This document shows positions 25,589 through 34,805 of a stretch of DNA of 64,000 bases, one piece after another. Below the pieces are notes generated by a model that made no database searches, was not told the origin of the DNA, and saw nothing but the letters and a program-made list of their open reading frames with translations. Source of the stretch: JAAFHB01 sp963677935. Its GTDB lineage: Bacteria > Bacteroidota > Bacteroidia > Bacteroidales > Prolixibacteraceae. The stretch is taken from positions 5,332,001 through 5,396,000 of the forward strand of contig CAXXEH010000003.1 of NCBI GenBank assembly GCA_963677935.2, given 5' to 3'. The position numbers and the translations under genes were made by a program. Every line of letters begins with the position of its first letter. Within the stretch, counting starts at the first letter, position 1.

Positions 25589-27495
25589 TTCAAAGACTCC
25601 GAAAAACTCCGGTTCTTTTGCTATTAGTTTGGTCCTTTATTACGACAACTGTATCAGCTCAGGTTCCATTTCGTGAAATAGATGAAACCCGGATAAGAGA
25701 AATAGAGAAAATGTTGCCAGAGAAGCCTTTGGCATATGGTTGTTCGTACAAAAACCGGGAAGCCTGGAACAAAGCAAAAAGTAAGGTTAATAGTGACTCA
25801 CTGATAAAAAATGCAGAAGTCATTTTGTCATCTGAAATGCCTGCCTGGGACGATTCGTTGTACCTGATCTTTTCGAAAAACGGTGAACGTACCCAGGGAC
25901 AAATGATGATTGCGAACCGCATCAACCGGCTTTATCCGCTGGTTTGGGCTGAATGTTTTGAAAATCAAGGACGGTTCATTCCCAAAATAGAAGAAACTTT
26001 AAAAGAGCTCATCTCTCATCGGTCATGGGTGTTGCCAGCTCACGACCGGAACCTTGATAATTTCTTTGGACGAAAGCACGAAGTTGAACTGTTGGCTGCG
26101 AATTTCGCACAAACCCTTGGACAATCACTCTTTTTTCTGGATGACAAACTCGACAAAAAAGTACGCAAAGCCGTTGTTGATTCGATGTTTATTCGAGTAT
26201 TCAATCCGGTTCTCGATGCATTAAAAACAAAAGAAGGACGTTGTTACGGATGGTTAAACAGTTTGGCAAACTGGAACGCTGTGTGTCTTTCGGGAGTTAA
26301 TGCTGCAGCATTGAGTGTATTAAATGACAAGCATTTGCGTGCCCGTTTTGTTGCTATTGCTGAATATTATTCGCAAAACTACATTTTGGGATATACCGAT
26401 GATGGGTATTGTTCGGAAGGAATAGGTTATTTCAATTACGGATTTGGCAACTTCGTCGAATTGAGAGAGTCGATTTTTCAAAATACCAATGGGAAATTGG
26501 ACCTTTTTGATGACGAGAAGGTAAAAAGGATGGCCATGTACGGAATTACTTTTGAAATAATTAACGGTGTATATCCTGCATTTGCCGATTGTCATCCGGG
26601 AACGGTTGTCGATAACAACATCATTTGGTACTGCAACCAAAACCTGCATCTGGGACTGAAAGGATATGACAGTCCCGAAATTGTCGGTAGTTATAATTCA
26701 ATGGTTTTGTTTCCCAATTCAGCAGAAACAGAGAGTTCTCCAATAAAATTATCTTCAGAAGAAAAAATTAATATGCCGATACGAACCTATTTCGATCAGG
26801 CCGGTGTATTGATTTGTAGGCCATTGGTGCAGGACGCGTCCTCGATGGGGGTCGCCTTAAAAGGGGGGCATAACGATGAACACCACAACCACAATGATGT
26901 CGGAAGTTTTACCCTTGTGGTGGGTAACGAAACCCTGGTTGGAGACCCGGGTGGTCCAACTGTTTACAATGGAAATATGTTTTTGAGCTCAAAGCGGTAT
27001 ACCAAATACAAACGTTTTTCTTCCTACGGGCATCCGGTTCCCTTCGTAAACGGAACGGCACAATCGATTGGAAAAGAAGCAAAAGCTGAACCTTTACTAA
27101 CCCATTTCTCAGATACACGAGATGAATATCTTATAAACATCCGTTCGGCCTACCCCGAAGTGAAAGATTTGGTAAAACTTACACGCCGATATGTTTACGA
27201 ACGGGCAGGACATGGAACTCTTCTTATTGAAGATCAGTTCGGTTTTGCCACTTCCGGAGAGATGGAATCGGCTATTACCTTTACAGGTAGCTGGAAACTG
27301 AACGAAAACAATCATCTGGAAATTACAGGTGAAAAGGCAAAAGTTGAAATCGGGATAAATGTTCCTGCAAATTCTTCCTATTCGATTATTACAGCCGAAA
27401 TTGAAGACGGCGGGAAAAAGTTCACACGGTTAGGGATCAGACTCAACGAAAAACAAAAGGATGGTTTTATCCGCTTGTTATTCAAGGTAATCTGA
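25585..27495 (+). CDS. Heparinase II/III-type polysaccharide lyase, exported
   Basis: A 636-residue protein with a signal peptide ending TVSAQ (about residue 30). The N-terminal half is an (alpha/alpha) toroid (about 60-380), and the C-terminal half is the heparinase II/III beta-sheet domain, marked by LKGGHNDEHHNHNDVGSFTL, GDPGGPTVYN and SYGHPVPFVNG. The clustered His and Asn residues in HNDEHHNHND fit the catalytic and metal region of PL12, PL15, PL17 and PL21-like enzymes. Such enzymes cleave uronic-acid-containing chains by beta-elimination, giving unsaturated ends. The specific family is not assigned; oligo-alginate-, heparin- and pectin-related glycans all remain possible, though the GH28-like neighbour favours a galacturonic-acid-rich chain. 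Confidence 0.87.
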   Translation: MIQRLRKTPVLLLLVWSFITTTVSAQVPFREIDETRIREIEKMLPEKPLAYGCSYKNREAWNKAKSKVNSDSLIKNAEVILSSEMPAWDDSLYLIFSKNGERTQGQMMIANRINRLYPLVWAECFENQGRFIPKIEETLKELISHRSWVLPAHDRNLDNFFGRKHEVELLAANFAQTLGQSLFFLDDKLDKKVRKAVVDSMFIRVFNPVLDALKTKEGRCYGWLNSLANWNAVCLSGVNAAALSVLNDKHLRARFVAIAEYYSQNYILGYTDDGYCSEGIGYFNYGFGNFVELRESIFQNTNGKLDLFDDEKVKRMAMYGITFEIINGVYPAFADCHPGTVVDNNIIWYCNQNLHLGLKGYDSPEIVGSYNSMVLFPNSAETESSPIKLSSEEKINMPIRTYFDQAGVLICRPLVQDASSMGVALKGGHNDEHHNHNDVGSFTLVVGNETLVGDPGGPTVYNGNMFLSSKRYTKYKRFSSYGHPVPFVNGTAQSIGKEAKAEPLLTHFSDTRDEYLINIRSAYPEVKDLVKLTRRYVYERAGHGTLLIEDQFGFATSGEMESAITFTGSWKLNENNHLEITGEKAKVEIGINVPANSSYSIITAEIEDGGKKFTRLGIRLNEKQKDGFIRLLFKVI

Positions 27496-27723
27496 TTGAT
27501 GTTCTTTTGCTTGCCTTGATCGCTTAGGATATGGACTGAAGACAGCGAGAGGTTTTCTAAGATGAGACTTAATTTCGAAAATCGAAAAACTGAATACCTA
27601 CGAAATTAAACCCGGTGTCTGCTAAAGTTCTGATTCACCAATATAACCAAACCCTGTTTAAAATCATTACAATGAAGCGACTTTTAAAGGAAGATTATCA
27701 GGAAATAATTATAAAATCAAAAA
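27496..27723. other. Intergenic spacer, 228 bases, no gene
   Basis: No convincing gene is present. A frame from 27615 is a shadow running into the next gene. An inverted repeat, AATTTCG (27571-27577) and CGAAATT (27601-27607), could form a weak hairpin but has no T-run after it. Confidence 0.4.
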
Positions 27724-29232
27724 ATGAAAAGATTAGCAGGCTTGTTAGTGTTATTATTGCCATTCAGTGGGTTGAGCGCACAAATGATTATGGATCATGA
27801 AGTGGTATTAAAAAATGGTAAATTATTACCATGGACAGATTATGATCATGTCATCAGATGGAGCATGAATTTCCTTAAGAATTGTCCACTCCACAAAACC
27901 AAATTCGGAAATGATCCGCTGTACCTGGTTACATCAAAACTGAATAAAGAGGGAACATTTCAAAAGAAACAAAATAATCCCGGAAGTAATGTTTACTTTG
28001 GTATGGAAACATTTAAAAAGTATTTCCCATATACCGGGGATACAGCAGCTTTGATGCCGGTTAGAAAACTCATCCAGAGGGTCGCCCTTTATCACACACC
28101 AGAAAATTGGTCCTGGCCGAATGTTCCCAGGACGCAGGATGATTCACCTGATGGCGAATATACCGATGAATGGGGCGGCGTTGACAAAATTTGTATGGTT
28201 GCTATCGGATATCTTAACTATTACAAATTCACTGATAAGAAAGAATACTTTTCAAAAGCGGAAAGTATTACCAACACTATTCTAAAGCACATTCAACCCG
28301 GCAATGAGAAAAAGTCACCGTTACCTTTTCTGGTTAACCTGAAAACTGGTGAAATACTTGATCCCTATTGTTCGAATATGATCCTTGCTGTCCAGCTTCT
28401 TGATGAGATGCTGTTGAGTGAAAACTGTATTCTGGATAAAACTGAATTGACAGATAAACGTAACCTGTTGTTGAAATGGACACTGGATTATCCAATTAAA
28501 AATAATCTGTGGTCAGGTTATTATGAGGATGTATCTTCCAATCATTCAAACCTGAATCAGCAGAATCCGATGGAGACAGCCCGTTATATCCTGAATCATC
28601 CGCAAATTGATCCTGAATATAAAAAACATGTCGCATCACTAATTAACTGGGTTGAACAACGCTTTGGACAGGTAAAACACTATGGTGCAACCAGTATAAA
28701 GGAACAGGATGGTTGTTTTAAAGAGATGAGCAGCCATACTGCCCGGTATGCCTCCATCGTTGCAAAATGGTTTGGAGTTTGCGATGATGAGAAAGTCCGT
28801 GAAGAAGCCAGGAGCTCTTTTGCCTTAGCTACCTATTCTGCTTACAACCGCTACTCCAAAGATGATATATCTATTAATTATACCGGAATAGAATACATTG
28901 AACCATGGTTTTCTGACTCTTACTGGGATTATTTACCTCACTTTTTTGATGGAATGGCTGAATTGCCAGAGATGTTACCATTAAACGAAAACCATATTTT
29001 CTACTCCTCTTCTGTTATTACCAAGGTCAGTTATACCCCAAACAGTATTTTTTATAAGTCGTTTGAATCTTCCGGAACAGAGCGAATTAAACTTACATTT
29101 AATCCAATCGTATTTGAAAATGGTAAAACACTGTCCGGGAAGTACTGGAAATTTGGTGATTTTCGGGGTGTTAAAAATATTTTGATAATTAAAAGAAACG
29201 GAATAAATCAGATTGAAGTCAGGAAAAAGTAG
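27724..29232 (+). CDS. Exported protein of unknown family, probable alpha/alpha-toroid
   Basis: A 502-residue protein with a clear signal peptide (LLPFSGLSAQ, residue 20). It is helix-rich with repeated paired helices (HVIRWSMNFLKNCPLHK, VDKICMVAIGYLNYYKFTDKKEYFSKAESITNTIL, SNMILAVQLLDEMLL, METARYILNHPQIDPEYKKHVASLINWVEQRFG), as in (alpha/alpha)6 toroid enzymes such as lyases or unsaturated-glucuronyl hydrolases. The segments DDSPDGEYTDEWGGVDK, GATSIKEQDGC and SHTARYASIVAKWF look like conserved active-site loops with acidic and His residues. I do not recognise the family. Its place directly after the lyase suggests that it processes the unsaturated oligosaccharides, but this is an inference. 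Confidence 0.6.
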   Translation: MKRLAGLLVLLLPFSGLSAQMIMDHEVVLKNGKLLPWTDYDHVIRWSMNFLKNCPLHKTKFGNDPLYLVTSKLNKEGTFQKKQNNPGSNVYFGMETFKKYFPYTGDTAALMPVRKLIQRVALYHTPENWSWPNVPRTQDDSPDGEYTDEWGGVDKICMVAIGYLNYYKFTDKKEYFSKAESITNTILKHIQPGNEKKSPLPFLVNLKTGEILDPYCSNMILAVQLLDEMLLSENCILDKTELTDKRNLLLKWTLDYPIKNNLWSGYYEDVSSNHSNLNQQNPMETARYILNHPQIDPEYKKHVASLINWVEQRFGQVKHYGATSIKEQDGCFKEMSSHTARYASIVAKWFGVCDDEKVREEARSSFALATYSAYNRYSKDDISINYTGIEYIEPWFSDSYWDYLPHFFDGMAELPEMLPLNENHIFYSSSVITKVSYTPNSIFYKSFESSGTERIKLTFNPIVFENGKTLSGKYWKFGDFRGVKNILIIKRNGINQIEVRKK

Positions 29233-29471
29233 TAGAACCCTGACTTCCCGCAATGGGTAATCAGTTCCGGAGAATCATTCAGGTCAAAACCAGTTTTATC
29301 AATGCTTTTGGGGGAGAAATCCATCCACTAAATATGCGTCCATTTATTTGAAACAGATTCTGTAATTTTATAAAATAATTCTATTCTTTATGAAAGTAAG
29401 AGTTTATAAATTTCGGGACAAATGTCAAGACAAAAACTGAAGAGATATACGCTAATTATTAACCTGTTAAA
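29233..29471. other. Intergenic spacer, 239 bases, no gene
   Basis: No gene, clear terminator or matching -7 box was found. The last 130 bases are very AT-rich and probably contain the promoter of the next gene run. Confidence 0.3.
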
Positions 29472-32351
29472 ATGAATACTCAAATGGGAAAGATATGTAT
29501 TTTAATGGTTGTTCTTGGGTTTTTGTGTTATTCAGTTATTCCCCGGACCATGGCAGCTGATAACAGAATCAGAATTTATAATTTTCCAATGGATCCCCGG
29601 CAGCACCCTGATGACAGCCGTCGGTCTGTTAAACCGCCCGATGCCGCTAATTTTGGAAACCAGATCCAATTTACGGCTTTGCGTGATCTGGAAGGGGACT
29701 TTAAAAAATCTTTGGATACCTATACGATCAAATATGGACTTGGGAATGTCATCTGGCCTTCCTATACAATGATTTACCGAAAGGATCTGGAGGAGGTTGT
29801 TCAGGAATTGAAAAGGAGAAATCTCTATTTGTTTGATCTTTGGGGATATGTGCCCGGCTCAGGTCCTGGCGGCTATTGGCAGCAATTTGTGGTTCCGCAG
29901 AAAGCACTCGATATTTTCGAAAAAGAACTTGGAGATCATTGGCTGGGAATGGATAATGGGGAGCAGGATGGCAGGTATGTCGGTGGATTTGCCAGTCAGC
30001 TGGTACCCCTGGCCGGTAGCCGCGAAAGGCAATACCTGAATTTTCAAAACCATTTCCAGGGATTAACCAACAGGCTCGGAAATAAAATGGCCACGCTTGT
30101 CTCACTGAATTTTGGACACTATTTTCTGAAAGAGGAGGTTTATACGCTGATTGGAGCCGAAACTGCACAAGGCCTGCCCAATGGCCAGGTTTACTATTCA
30201 TTTATCAGGGGAGCGGGCAAACAATATGGTGTGCCGTGGTTTGGAAATGCCTCGGTTTGGAACCGATGGGGGTGGAAAAATTATTCTGGGATTACAAGCG
30301 ATCACGGAGGTAGTACTGAAGGAACTAGCTTAAGTTTGCTTAAACGATTGATATATAGTCATATTATGTATGATTGTATGGCTGTGGGGTTCGAGTCTTC
30401 CTTTCTTAATCAGAAACAGGAACTGAGTCCAATAGGGAAAATTCAGCAATCAGCCAGTAAATGGGTCAGGAAATATGGCGATCCGGGTCACCTCTACACT
30501 CCGGTTGCTGTAATGGTTGATTTTTATTCCGGCTGGTCGTTCCCGCGTCATCTTTATACGAGTAATATCTACCGCGTTTGGGGTAATTTGCCTTACGAGG
30601 CGGGCGACTATCTGACCGATGGCATTTTAAACATGATCTATCCCGGATACCAGGATGCTTCCTATTTTCATGATGAGAAGGGTTTTATTTCCCCGACACC
30701 TTATGGCGATGTTGCCGATTGTATTTTAAGTGATTGTCCCCTGTGGTTGCTGAAACAATATCCAGTACTTGTAATCGGAGACCAATTAAAGGGTGGTGAT
30801 GAGATAAAGGATAAGCTTGAAAAATATATTGAATCGGGTGGCCATTTGATTATTACTGCAGGTAGCCTTGAAAATATTCCCGGAGGATTGGCCGGGATAA
30901 ATATTGGCAAAGGAGAGAAGAGTTTTGTGGCCAACACTTCGATTTCATGTAACAACACAGATCTGAAAGAATCATTACCCTTTACGGTTAAGGAACTTCA
31001 TATACCAGCCGGAACAAAAACCATTGCAACATGTAATGGCAAACCGGTTGTTGTTGATGGATCTACCGGGTTAGGAAAAGTGACTGTTTTCGCCTCCCCA
31101 TTTGGGATGAGTTCAAAAGCGCTCGATTTACCTAAATCCTCGGTTGACGCCCCCCTTAAAACACCATTTCCATTGTTGAATCATGTGAGGAACATCCTCG
31201 GTGATATTTTCAGCGGGAATAAAATTTTCGACACGAATGAAGATCTTAGCCTGATAACCTGTAAAAAAAGTAAAGGTGAATACACGGTAGCAATTTGTAA
31301 TAATTCCTGGTTAGAGAAACCTTTTCGAATCACTTCAAAAGCTGGTCATATCACAAAGATAACTGAGTTGCCTCTCGATTGTGCTGAACAAAAAGCGGTC
31401 GGCTTCGTCCCAAAATGTGTTGTAAATCATACGGGAAAGAATACATCTAAAGATATAGCAGGTGGCGATATCCGGATCTTCAGTGTCAAAATGGAAGAGA
31501 ACAACATAGAGGAAATTCCGTTTATTCAACCGACTCCCAATCCGGTTAACCGGGGATTAAACCTTAGAAATATTTCATCCATAAAAGAGGAAATACTCCT
31601 TCGTCCCACCTTCTTTCAACATTTCGACCGGGTAGTGATTGATTGGAAATATCTTATGGAGAAGGAAAAACCGATCCTTGCCAATGAATCCGGATGGATG
31701 AAACAACAGGGATTAAAGCTGATGGTCGATTTTTCATCGGGGATCAACCTGTTTCCTGATCTGCGGCTGGTGAGCAACGATTCTCTTGAGTATTTAAAGA
31801 GCATGGGTACCATAAAATCGGTTATTGACAAAATGGTTCAGTTAGGGGCAAATGATTTGATAATTAATACTCACCGTTCGATTGAAAATAATTTCACCAG
31901 TAAGCAATTCGATGAATCGATGAACTCTGGCGTAAAAGAGATTTGCCATTATGCTGCGAAATATAAAATTAATGTCAATTTAAGGATGTCATTGGGAAGA
32001 AATGATGCAACTCTGGTACAACTCTCCGAAATGGTCAGATCGATAAACGAACCGAACCTGTTTGTTGCTCCTTCAATGGCTATTATTTTAAACAATCCCG
32101 AAGAATTTGAGAAGAATCTTGCTTTACTAAAAGGGATGAAAGTAAGGATTTGCCTGATTGCTGCTCCCGAAAAGGATATTTATGGAACACTCTGGAATAT
32201 CAACAAACCGGTAAACAGTTTTTCCGATAAAAAGGCATTAAAACAGTTTCTTCAAACCAATCCAGAAAGTGCATTAATTATGGATGGTTTATACAACGGA
32301 CCTGATGCGGAATATTCCGATATAAAAACTATTGAAACCCTAATGAACTAA
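29472..32351 (+). CDS. Large exported protein of unknown family (TIM-barrel plus GATase-like domain)
   Basis: A 959-residue protein with a signal peptide ending RTMAA. The first 340 residues read as a (beta/alpha)8 barrel (LEEVVQELKRRNLYLFDLWGY, WLGMDNGEQDGRYVGG, LVSLNFGHYF, IYSHIMYDCMAVGFESSF). Residues about 345-580 contain VLVIGDQLKGGDEIKDKL and YIESGGHLIITAG, typical of the flavodoxin-like GATase1/beta-galactosidase-trimerisation fold. A further alpha/beta domain (about 700-959, including FFQHFDRVVIDWKYLM and DLIINTHRSIEN) ends the protein and resembles a sugar-isomerase-like TIM half. The acidic cluster DNGEQDG is a candidate active site. I cannot name the family or reaction. It opens the GH109/URO-D gene run 70 bases upstream of the GH109 gene. 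Confidence 0.65.
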   Translation: MNTQMGKICILMVVLGFLCYSVIPRTMAADNRIRIYNFPMDPRQHPDDSRRSVKPPDAANFGNQIQFTALRDLEGDFKKSLDTYTIKYGLGNVIWPSYTMIYRKDLEEVVQELKRRNLYLFDLWGYVPGSGPGGYWQQFVVPQKALDIFEKELGDHWLGMDNGEQDGRYVGGFASQLVPLAGSRERQYLNFQNHFQGLTNRLGNKMATLVSLNFGHYFLKEEVYTLIGAETAQGLPNGQVYYSFIRGAGKQYGVPWFGNASVWNRWGWKNYSGITSDHGGSTEGTSLSLLKRLIYSHIMYDCMAVGFESSFLNQKQELSPIGKIQQSASKWVRKYGDPGHLYTPVAVMVDFYSGWSFPRHLYTSNIYRVWGNLPYEAGDYLTDGILNMIYPGYQDASYFHDEKGFISPTPYGDVADCILSDCPLWLLKQYPVLVIGDQLKGGDEIKDKLEKYIESGGHLIITAGSLENIPGGLAGINIGKGEKSFVANTSISCNNTDLKESLPFTVKELHIPAGTKTIATCNGKPVVVDGSTGLGKVTVFASPFGMSSKALDLPKSSVDAPLKTPFPLLNHVRNILGDIFSGNKIFDTNEDLSLITCKKSKGEYTVAICNNSWLEKPFRITSKAGHITKITELPLDCAEQKAVGFVPKCVVNHTGKNTSKDIAGGDIRIFSVKMEENNIEEIPFIQPTPNPVNRGLNLRNISSIKEEILLRPTFFQHFDRVVIDWKYLMEKEKPILANESGWMKQQGLKLMVDFSSGINLFPDLRLVSNDSLEYLKSMGTIKSVIDKMVQLGANDLIINTHRSIENNFTSKQFDESMNSGVKEICHYAAKYKINVNLRMSLGRNDATLVQLSEMVRSINEPNLFVAPSMAIILNNPEEFEKNLALLKGMKVRICLIAAPEKDIYGTLWNINKPVNSFSDKKALKQFLQTNPESALIMDGLYNGPDAEYSDIKTIETLMN

Positions 32352-32421
32352 ACTTCACTAAGGGGAAAGAACAAACTTTAAAGGGATTCCATTTGGCCGC
32401 TAAAAAACAAATTATATACAA

Positions 32422-33729
32422 ATGAAAAGCATTTCAAGAAGAGGTTTTATCGAAAAAGGATCTGCAGCTACATTGGGTCTAAGCGGATTATCAGTTTTAG
32501 TAACCGCGAAGAATGAGCCACTGAAAACAGTACGGGTAGGGGTAATCGGAACCGGAAACCGGGGTTCAAGTCACATCTCAAATCTGCTGAAGTTTGAGGG
32601 AGTTGACATTGTTGCTGTCTGTGACCTTGACCATTTAAAGGTTGAACATGTTGCTGATCTTTGTCAGAAGGCAGGTAAAAGTCGCCCTAAAATTTATTGC
32701 AACAACGAGAATACCTGGAAAGAATTGGTCGATAAAGAGAAACCGGATTGTGTGATTATTGCAACTTACTGGGAATCACATGCTGCAATCGCACTTTATG
32801 CGATGGGGAAAGGGGTTTATCCGGGTATTGAAGTGCCGGCTGCTTTAACGGTGGAGGATACCTGGAGATTGGTTGAAACCTCTGAGAAAACCGGGATTCC
32901 TTGCATGATGCTTGAAAACTGGAGCTTTCGCCAGGACAACCTGGCTGCTTTAAATATGAAACGTTTGGGAATGTTCGGTGAGATTGTTCATTGTCACTGC
33001 GCCCATTCGCACGATTGCATTGACCACTGGTTTTTTGACAGCAAAACTGGGGAACAGAGATGGCCTGCCAAATACCTGATTAATTACAACAGGGATCAAT
33101 ATCCAACCCACAGCGTGGGACCGATCATCAGCTGGATGGATATCAACAGGGGAGATATTTTTACGGAGATTTATTCGACTGCTTCAGCCTCGAAGGGGAT
33201 CAACGCCTATATGAAACGGAAGTTTGGGAATGATCACCCGAATGCAAATCTGATTTACAAACAGGGAGACATCGTAACTTCGGTACTCAAAACAAAAATG
33301 GGAAAGACCCTGGTGATCAATTACGATATGCAACTCCCGCGCCCCTACTCTAACCGTTGGCTGCTTGAAGGGACTCTGGGAGTTTATGACGAAGAAAAAA
33401 GTTCAGTTTACCTCGAGGATAAGAGCCCTGAATACCATGTGTGGGAGCCATGGAAACCATACGAAGCCAAATATAATCACAAATGGTGGGACAAGGATCT
33501 GGCATCCCAGTCACATGGTGGAACCGACTATGTAATGCTGAACCAGTTTCTGGAAGCTGTGCGTGTAAAAGGTCCCACACCAATTGATGTTTACGACTCA
33601 GCCGTTATGACGGCTATTGTTGAACTCTCAGGTATCTCAATTTCCAAAAATGCCCCTGTGCCTTTTCCTGATTTCACCAAAGGAAAATGGAAAAGCAGCA
33701 AACCCTATTTTGCATTAGATAAATCATGA
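32422..33729 (+). CDS. GH109-type NAD-dependent glycosidase (Gfo/Idh/MocA fold), Tat-exported
   Basis: A 435-residue protein beginning MKSISRRGFIEKG, a twin-arginine signal, which fits export with bound NAD. VGVIGTGNRGSSH (about 39-51) is the Rossmann dinucleotide motif. CMMLENWSFRQD, LNMKRLGMFGEIVH, Tyr227-Pro-Thr-His230 in QYPTHSVGPI, and WMDINRGD match the GH109 alpha-N-acetylgalactosaminidase group, which cleaves through a transient oxidation of C3 by NAD and a beta-elimination. SHGGTDYVMLNQFLEA is also typical. Plain Gfo/Idh/MocA dehydrogenase activity remains possible because the fold is shared. It overlaps the URO-D gene by ATGA (33726-33729). Confidence 0.85.
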   Translation: MKSISRRGFIEKGSAATLGLSGLSVLVTAKNEPLKTVRVGVIGTGNRGSSHISNLLKFEGVDIVAVCDLDHLKVEHVADLCQKAGKSRPKIYCNNENTWKELVDKEKPDCVIIATYWESHAAIALYAMGKGVYPGIEVPAALTVEDTWRLVETSEKTGIPCMMLENWSFRQDNLAALNMKRLGMFGEIVHCHCAHSHDCIDHWFFDSKTGEQRWPAKYLINYNRDQYPTHSVGPIISWMDINRGDIFTEIYSTASASKGINAYMKRKFGNDHPNANLIYKQGDIVTSVLKTKMGKTLVINYDMQLPRPYSNRWLLEGTLGVYDEEKSSVYLEDKSPEYHVWEPWKPYEAKYNHKWWDKDLASQSHGGTDYVMLNQFLEAVRVKGPTPIDVYDSAVMTAIVELSGISISKNAPVPFPDFTKGKWKSSKPYFALDKS

Positions 33730-34805
33730 TCAAAATTCAGGCTAGCGTTTCAAAGGGATGGCTGAATAAGCATGGTGGGTTTATTTTTACCGATCAATAT
33801 TACTTTGATCCATTATTCCGTTGGGAACAGGATAAAAAGATAAACCAGTTTGTGAGGGAACAGTTCCCCAATTATGCCATTTATAATATGGAGGATAATC
33901 TTGTTCAGGCCAGTTATGTAAATGAAAATCAGGTGCTTGTCGGAGCTATTCAGCCCAATATGATCCTGGCTGCCATTCTGGGGGCCAGCTTCTCCTTCTT
34001 CGATGACAAAGACTCTGATGTTTTAGGCAGGCCCCTTGAACATATCTCGAATATAGGGGAGTTGCCGCCATTGAATACGATTTTGGAACATCCCCTGATT
34101 AAGGATCTTGACAAACAGATTGAGGAGGTCAGGATTGCCCATCCCGGATTGCGGGTAATTCCCCCGTTTTTCTGGGATGAATCGGGGCGTGCAACCATAC
34201 ATGGAGTGATTACAACCTCCCTTAAACTGACCGGAGATAACATCATGACGCTCATGCTGGCCGACCCAGATCTTGCTCACTCCATCCATCAGTGGATCGT
34301 TGATGCTTACGTGATCCTGATCAAACACTTTGCTGCTTTAGGCAATCTTACCGTTACTTCAGTGCATGTTGGCGAGTGTGCCGGAACAATGATCTCCGCG
34401 GAATTGTATGAGGAATTTGTGATTCCCTATATCAGTCAGCTTGGCGATAAACTGAGCGCAGTTCGTCTCCATTCCTGTGGGTTCTCCGATCATCTAATAG
34501 AACCTGCCTCCCACATCCGTAACTTAAAAATTATTGATACCGGTTCGGGAACATCCATATCAAGGATCAGGGAGGTGATGGGAAATGATTTTGAGATTAA
34601 TGTATTCCCGCCGTTAGAGGTATTATTGGAGGGCGTTCCCCTATCCGACACCATTGCCTGGCTCGACCAGACATTAGCTGAAAACCTGGGTGGACCACTT
34701 CAGATTGCCTATCACCTCGAACCCGATTATAACATGTGCAATGGATTGGCAATTCATGATGAACTTGAGAAAAGGGGATTAATTCGATCGGGGAGATTAT
34801 ATTAA
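33726..34805 (+). CDS. Uroporphyrinogen-decarboxylase (URO-D) family protein, probably a methyltransferase-like paralogue
   Basis: A 359-residue cytoplasmic protein without a signal peptide. TSVHVGECAGTMISAELYEEFVIPYISQLGDKL and LHSCGFSDHLIEP are the conserved barrel segments of URO-D superfamily proteins, and the His/Cys in LHSCG recall the zinc ligands of MtaA/CmuA-type methyl transferases. The N-terminus (KGWLNKHGGFIFTDQYYFDP) is unlike true HemE, so haem synthesis is unlikely. URO-D family proteins of unknown function are recurrent in Bacteroidota and Planctomycetota sugar loci. It is translationally coupled to the GH109 gene and its stop codon overlaps the stop of the convergent sigma gene (34802-34805). 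Confidence 0.8.
   Translation: MIKIQASVSKGWLNKHGGFIFTDQYYFDPLFRWEQDKKINQFVREQFPNYAIYNMEDNLVQASYVNENQVLVGAIQPNMILAAILGASFSFFDDKDSDVLGRPLEHISNIGELPPLNTILEHPLIKDLDKQIEEVRIAHPGLRVIPPFFWDESGRATIHGVITTSLKLTGDNIMTLMLADPDLAHSIHQWIVDAYVILIKHFAALGNLTVTSVHVGECAGTMISAELYEEFVIPYISQLGDKLSAVRLHSCGFSDHLIEPASHIRNLKIIDTGSGTSISRIREVMGNDFEINVFPPLEVLLEGVPLSDTIAWLDQTLAENLGGPLQIAYHLEPDYNMCNGLAIHDELEKRGLIRSGRLY

Noticed and set aside
27615..27800. Small plus-strand frame before the gene at 27724
   Set aside because: It overlaps the signal-peptide region of the real gene in another frame, and its product has no recognisable features.
33726..34805. HemE (haem-biosynthesis uroporphyrinogen decarboxylase)
   Set aside because: The N-terminus lacks the HemE substrate-binding opening and the gene is coupled to a glycosidase-like gene rather than haem genes, so only the superfamily is assigned.
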